Assembly: GCF_035046485.1 (NCBI RefSeq)
Contig: NC_085138.1
Coordinates: 292,932,256 to 292,996,255, forward strand
Origin: Aedes albopictus
Taxonomy: Eukaryota > Arthropoda > Insecta > Diptera > Culicidae
Length of the DNA stretch: 64,000 nucleotides
Reading direction: 5' to 3'
Shown: piece after piece, positions 58,176 through 64,000 of the stretch
How the letters are laid out: each line of letters opens with the position of its first letter
How positions within the stretch are numbered: position 1 is the first letter of the stretch
Translations under genes and position numbers: made by a program
The notes under the pieces: generated by a model
Databases searched by the model: none
Told to the model about the DNA's origin: nothing
The model's input: only the letters and a program-made list of their open reading frames with translations

Positions 58176-60188
58176 AGCCCCATATAAGGGCGGCCATAAA
58201 TATGATTCTCTCGAGTTTTATGATGAAACCACTTAATTTTATGCATATATGCATTCTAAATGCGTTTTTGTATTGTTTATTCAAAATGGGCTCAATCGAG
58301 TTTTTGGCCTTACGGAGCCAAAATTCATTATTTTGAAGTTTTGGTTACCAACTGATTTATATATACTAATATTAGTATGGGCGGTCCACGATAGTCAAAA
58401 CAGCTCAAGAATTGTGAAACACATATAATGTAATGGATAAAGCGGGTAAAAGTTGGGAAAAAGTGTTTCATGCGGGAGGTATTTGTTAGTTTTTGAGTAA
58501 ATTGAAGGTACGACACTTAAGTGACTACCACCAATCTGGTCGCAAACGATCGCAGCTAAATTCACCAGTAAATCATTGTTTAAGATTATGGGGAAGTTTT
58601 ATAGAAGAACATCCGAAGGGGTCGGAAGGGGAAACATTTTTTCCAGCATGTTGACATTTTTTAGTTTTTTTTTCTACTTTGTTTAAAAAGCTCTAATTTA
58701 AACACACTTATTCAAATAAAATGATAAAGAATGGCATCTAAATTAGTGATCAACATCAATTTCAACTATGTAAGAGTCGAAAACAATCAACCAAATACAT
58801 GTCGAATAGATAAGACTTTTTAATAGAGTGATGAAGGCATAGGGCTGAAATTAGAAAAAATCAAATAAAATATGTACTCAAGAACATCTACTTTCAAGAG
58901 CTCCGCGAAAAGTTTTCAGCAGACATTTGATAAAAGCAACGATTGGCCCTAGTTATTAAAGCATCAAACTTCATGTTACCGCAATGATATCACAGTTTCA
59001 TTGAAGTCAAAATTTCGGATTAATGTCCTATGGCGGAACCACTGTGGGCTGTATGGTCCTTTTATAAGTGGCCATATTTCAAACTGATAAAAACTGGCAA
59101 AAAATATCCAAAGCCAGTGCTTTTAAAAAGCAACATAATTTCAACTCGCATAAAAAAAACATTTTTTGCATTCAAATAATGTTTAGTGTAGGACTTGCAG
59201 ACGACGTAAACATGTTGGCTCTTTGGAAAGTTTGGAAACCACTGACACAGACAAGACAAATATCACCTACTAAATTGAAGGGATCTATGAGTGGGAGGGA
59301 AGGTCGCTTGCTAATGCGAATATAGGTTAATGGTGGAACCCGTCAGAAACCGAGAGTGGAATCATGACTACCATAGTCGACTTTGTCGATGTGACGGCGA
59401 CGATGATGATGTGGGAAAATTAGACAAGTCATCGTTTTCCGGACCCGTGAGATGCGATGAAATGTTTGAGGAAATTTATTTCGACGAGACATGCGACTTG
59501 AGGAGTTGAGCAGATGATTACGAAGCCGAACTAGGCCGAGAACACATACCTATTGAGTGAGCATCTCTGTTTCCGGTGATGAGTTAAGATTCCACACAAA
59601 GTGGCACTATGCAGGCAATCGAATTGGATGAACGAGTTGCAATCCAACGCGGGAGATGATGAGATTATAAACTGAAATTGATTGCTTTTCGATCGCTGCT
59701 CAAAGCAGGGAAGGAACTGCGAGAACGTTGTTGATGTGCTGATGTGAGAAGCCGAAGAGCACGATGCGATATGTATGAAGTAAAAATAAACTGAAATCGT
59801 GACCACCCATTGAGACATCGCGTCCGTTGCCGGAATCGAAGATGTGTTTCTAAAAATTGTCGAGAGTGGTGACGATCCGACGATGGCCGGTGAGAGCACT
59901 TTGTTGTTTACGTTTTAGAATGATTGAGCTGTGTATACCTATTTCAAAACCTTCGAAGTCCGTAGTTGTGGGTGTGGATTTTTTTTTAGTATTTATATTC
60001 TATATCCAAGCTGTCTTGTCTGCGACCCCCTTTTTAGTAAACGCATTATCTTATCTGAGCATCTAGATCACCGGTAGCACAATCGAACGAGAAGAATTCT
60101 AATTGAATTAACGGCTCTCAAAGGTATCGGTGCGAACCCTCCGTGACAGCGAACGCCAAATTAGATCACTCATTCATCCATTAGCATA
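58176..60188. other. Long stretch with no recognised gene
   Basis: Only short, unsupported frames. 59340-59900 is somewhat GC-richer, but its 122-residue minus frame has no recognisable domain. Confidence 0.4.
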
Positions 60189-61731
60189 CACACTTCGAAA
60201 AAATCTTGTAATTTTGTGTCATATAAGTCCGACATATAAAAGCAACACATTTGACGCAAAATTGTGTGCGATCTTATTTTTACAGGAAACGGAAAATGTT
60301 TGACTTACGTAATTTTACCGCAACAGTTCAGCGTGTCGGCTACATGTATACATGATTGAGAACTGTGCTATTTATAGCACCGAATATTGAACAAAAAAAA
60401 AATAAAAAAAGTTCCATTTGGGAATCGAACTTCGATCCTCAAAGTGTCAGTTTTCGATCTTGCTCTCTCGGCTGACTCACCACGTTGAAGAGATGGCAGT
60501 TGAAGATAAACAACTTCTACCATAAACGAACTTGCCAGTTCGGCTGTCGCGTCGTCACTGCTGGCGTGTATGTATGTACTGAGACAGCCGTCATCGCAGC
60601 CAAGCAGACAAAGCCGCCTTCTGATTGACTGAGCGTGGCTGTTTTCGTTTACCACTGCATCGGCTGATGGCAACGGATTGTCATTTCCAGGTTTGTGGCT
60701 CAACTGGGTGTTAAATTTAAGAGCGGTTTTCATGCTGTTTAACCTTTGTAATAAACAAATTTCCAATCGACTGCAGTCTTCATCTGATTTTGTACACGGA
60801 GAGACGAAACTACCCAAAAGTGAGTTCTTTCCACTCAACTTCGGGGTTGCGTGCGTCAAGCCAATTTTGAGTTGATGGAATCGATGTTTTTGTTGGGTTG
60901 TTCCCGGTTGCTTCCATGTGAAAAAAAATACCTAATTTTAAGTTTTTTTCACCCAACCGAAATTTCGACTAGGTTGTATTTGTTGGAAGCTAGTCCACCA
61001 TGGCCACGCAGGCCATAGCGAGGCTAGCTCCATCGATGCCTGTTTCTAAATTACAATGAAAATAAAACGCTAGACATCTTCCATCAAACTAGACGGCTGC
61101 CGACTGATACCTCAATCTGCAACCACCACACTCTTTATTCCATTCAGGTATATACAATTCAACATTTTTCTTCTAAACTTCATACCTCTGCCATCTCTTC
61201 AACAATTGTACCTACCAACAATACTGCAGCCATTCACGTACCTGAAGGTTCGACGCTACCCGAGCGTTCAACGCTACCTAACTTCCAACAGTATTTACTC
61301 AAATTTGAGTACTGCGCTAGAAACTCAGCGTTGGCTTGACGCACGGAACTGCAAAAGTTGGGCTGTTTCTCTCTTCACTCTCTGACAACAATAGAAAGAG
61401 CGCATGAAAAGGGAGATGAAAAAGAACTCAAAATTGAGTTTAAAAGTACCTAATTTTGAGTTTTTCAGTTTCTCCGTGTAAGGTGCTGTTTGACAGTTCA
61501 ACATCAGTAAACATTATGTTTCTGTAACATATCGCGTAAATTTACAGCATAGAGAACTGAATTATCAGTTCTGTGATTTAAAATTATGGCTGTAAGAACT
61601 CAAACAATATAAACTTAATACGTACGTCACAAAAGTGTAAAAATGTGGCACATTTATGTTTATGTCAAAGCTTTTTCAGGCAGTTCGATCAATTGTGTCA
61701 CTTTTAAAATTGAGATTTTTTTAGTGTGTGT
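60189..61731. mobile_element. ~1.5-kb TIR element with internal tRNA-like box
   Basis: Loose inverted ends (CACACTTCGAAAAAATCTTG on the left; on the right, read on the minus strand, CACACACTAAAAAAATCTC) with TGTCATATAA and TGACATAAAC just inside. It contains a minus-strand tRNA-like box (GATCGAAGTTCGATTCCC near 60418-60440) and a nested TIR element. No transposase. Confidence 0.45.
60794..61479. mobile_element. Nested TIR element (ACACGGAGA ends)
   Basis: Ends ACACGGAGAGACGAAACT and AGTTTCTCCGTGT; inner inverted pairs include TTGCGTGCGTCAAGCCAA and TTGGCTTGACGCACGGAA. The centre has no coding capacity. Confidence 0.65.
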
Positions 61732-62264
61732 GATCATCGTCAGCTGACCGATTCAATATGAATGAATGACAGAGCACGCGCCTCACCCACGGACCCTAAC
61801 GGCCTAACCTGAGCGCGACCGAGATCAAATGGAACCGTTTAGCGAAACGAGAGCACTTGTCAGCATCAACCAACAATAATGGTGTATGGTGTGGTGGAGC
61901 TCTGGACTGATGCCATCAATTAACCTTCCCGATGAATTGTGTGCTGACAACTATCAAATTTCGCTATCAAACGTTTTAGCAAACTCCCACGCGGAGTGTA
62001 AGCGATATGGTTTTTTATGGATGAATTATTTAGTGCTTGCTCTTTAATATGAAAGATAGGTTTTTTTTTAATTTGCATAGAATATATATTTTTTTGATAG
62101 TTTTCCACGATTTTTTTTGTCAAAATGGCAAACTGATGATGCAAATTGTTCTTTTTGATCAAGAACTACTCTAGGAATTTCAGCATGGATTCCTTTGTGG
62201 ATTTCTCTAGAAATACCTGCACAGATTACGCCACAGATTTCTTCAGGAATTCTATAGGTATTTT
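61732..62264. other. Spacer, then GGAATTCC-type minisatellite
   Basis: 61732-62150 shows no gene. 62150-62264 has CTCTAGGAATTTCAGCATGG-type units and is the target of the 926-bp element. Confidence 0.4.
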
Positions 62265-63190
62265 CCCAACTAACAATCGCCAGCCGCAAACAAGCATGCA
62301 TGCTGAATTGTTGCTTTATAATAGTAATTATAGCTGAACTAAAAATATGCTGTACATATTACTGTACAAATGCTTTTTCAATTGAAAAAGTAGCCAATGT
62401 TCAACTTTTCGTATTGGTATTAATAATGATAATTTAAAACACTTTTCAAGCGATTAATAAGATTTTTATTCGACTCGCAGTAATTCCTTTACAACATAGT
62501 TTAACAAGACTTTTTTCTGCTTCTTGTTAAGTTCGTGTAAAAATTAGGACATGTATCTGAATAATGTGTTTTTCACAAGTCAAATAAGCGCTTTCGTTTC
62601 ATCATACTTCGACTCAGAGTACATGATGAAAAACACGTGTTTTTTTACCGAACAACAGCTGAATAATTCTGTTGTTCAGTCGTTAACCATAATGTTGTGC
62701 TAATTCACCACTGCTGTATAGAAGTCAGAGTCTGATCATTATAAAACCACGGGAAATTTATGTTTTGATTTGAGCGCTGCAATTCATTATCTCTAGGATG
62801 GCGCAGATAGGAAGGCATGCGGCTGGCAATCGACGGGTCTCGAGTTCGATCCTGGATTTAGGTAAATTTATGTGTAGTTATTATTTCACAATATTTGTTC
62901 ACAGCATTAAGCTCCAATCATAAACTCTCGTGGAAATTGAAAAATGTTGCATTTTTTTATTTTTAATCATTTTTGCTGAAGCTGAATAACAGCTTTACTA
63001 TATATTTGTAAAACGATTTAACAACAAACATTTCAGTTGGTACACAACACTATGCTTTACAGTTTCTCCAAATTTGTGTGAACAAAACCCGAACAAAGGT
63101 TGTGCCTGAAAATTGTCCAAATGTTATTCAGCATCATGCTGAATCAATTCGTCGTAAAGGTGCTTGTAAAATGAGTGATTGTTAGTTGGG
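62265..63190. mobile_element. 926-bp TIR element, copy 2 (inverted)
   Basis: Same ends, length and internal tRNA-like box (62798-62862, plus strand here) as 31061-31986, with only a few base differences noted (for example GGGAAATTTATG against GGGAAGTTTATG). It is inserted in the minisatellite; the flanks are TTT on both sides in place of TA. Confidence 0.9.
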
Positions 63191-64000
63191 TTTCCAGTGA
63201 TTTCTCAATGGATTTTAGTATAGATTTCTTTAAGAATTCCTCTATGAATTTCTCCAAAGATTCCTCCAGAGGTTTCTTTAGGTATTTGTTCAGGAATTCA
63301 TCCAGGGATTTCAGAAAAGCCTCTTGAGGTTTTTGTAAGAATTCCTCTTGGCATTTCTCCATAAAATTATCTTGGAATATCTCAAGGGATTTCTTCAGAT
63401 AACTCTCCAGAAATTTGTTCGAAGATTTGTCCAGGAATTCTTTTAGGAATTTCTCCAGGTATTCCTTTGGGAATTTCGCTTGAGGGATTACTCAACACTT
63501 ATCTCCAGAAATTCCTCCAGGAATTTCTCTAGAAACTTCTTCATGGATTCTTGCAGAGGTATTTTAAGGGATTTCTTCAGAAATTTATTAGATCTCCATA
63601 GATTGCTCATGAGTTTTCTTCGGGGTTTTATTCAGGAGCTTCTCCAGGGCTGCCACCTCCAAAAGTATAGCCAGGCATTTCTCGAGGGATTTTTTTCTTA
63701 TTCGTTTGTTCCACAAGGGTGTTCCAGGAATTTCTCCAGGGATACATTCAGAAATTCCTGTGGGGATTTTCCAAGGGTTTTGTTAGCAGTTTCTCCAGAG
63801 ATTTTTCGAGTGATTTATTCAAGAATTACTTCAAAGATTCCTTCAACGATTTCTCCCGGAATGCTTCAGAGTTTTTTACAGGGCTTACTCTAGGAATTTC
63901 TCCAGGAATTTTCCAGCATTTTTTTTCCAGAAATATTTATTGGTACACTTTCAGGCATTTATTCAAGAATTCATCTAGGAATTTCACCAGGCATCTTTTC
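63191..64000. repeat. GGAATTCC-type minisatellite
   Basis: TTTCTCCAGGAATTCCT-like units to the end of the window. The 137-residue frame at 63480-63893 follows the units and is not a gene. Confidence 0.7.

Noticed and set aside
59531..59899. 122-residue minus ORF
   Set aside because: Ser/Ile-rich without a recognisable domain, no splice or promoter context, no paralogue in the window.

Overview
The window looks like nuclear DNA from a culicine mosquito, most likely Aedes. The grounds are two spliced genes with GT-AG introns lying in a sea of transposable elements, tRNA-derived SINEs of a Feilai-like type with AAG-rich tails, RTE-like and R1-like LINE remnants, many short TIR elements, and long stretches of degenerate GGAATTCC-type minisatellite. 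The species call is inference; no database was searched.

Only two protein-coding genes are well supported. They are paralogous 12-TM major facilitator (MFSD6-like, MFS_1_like-type) transporters placed tail to tail. Gene 1 (+, 14784-27765, nine coding exons, 1013 aa) carries in its extracellular TM3-TM4 loop about 24 copies of a 13-residue acidic calcium-binding thrombospondin type 3-like repeat (consensus DDDNDGIPD). The repeats are arranged as six higher-order blocks of about 59 residues, and three of the blocks are single phase-1 exons. Gene 2 (-, 37330-39816, four coding exons, 693 aa) has the same membrane core and the same outer intron positions, but a short acidic loop without repeats. 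The fusion of a transporter with a large TSP3-like array is the most striking biology here.

Layout: 1-14.6 kb holds minisatellite, a SINE, TIR elements, a dead R1-like LINE (7.4-10.5 kb) and two Feilai-like SINEs. Gene 1 runs from 14.8 to 27.8 kb with a 9-kb intron (15328-24342) that contains a non-autonomous LTR element, MITEs, a LINE scrap and minisatellite. The 28.3-35.1 kb interval is a four-level nest: an old RTE-like LINE, a MITE inside it, a younger RTE-like LINE inside the MITE, and a 926-bp TIR element inside the younger LINE. Gene 2 lies at 37.3-39.8 kb with a probable 5' UTR to about 40.3 kb. From 42.8 to 53.9 kb a very large inverted repeat made of 143/149-bp satellite units encloses a 4-kb TIR element with its own 152-bp satellite. 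From 54 to 64 kb there are SINEs, another ~150-bp satellite, TIR elements, a second 926-bp element and minisatellite.

No CRISPR array, bacterial operon, rRNA or functional tRNA gene was seen. Repeat boundaries are by eye and may be off by tens of bases; exon boundaries were checked for splice dinucleotides and phase.
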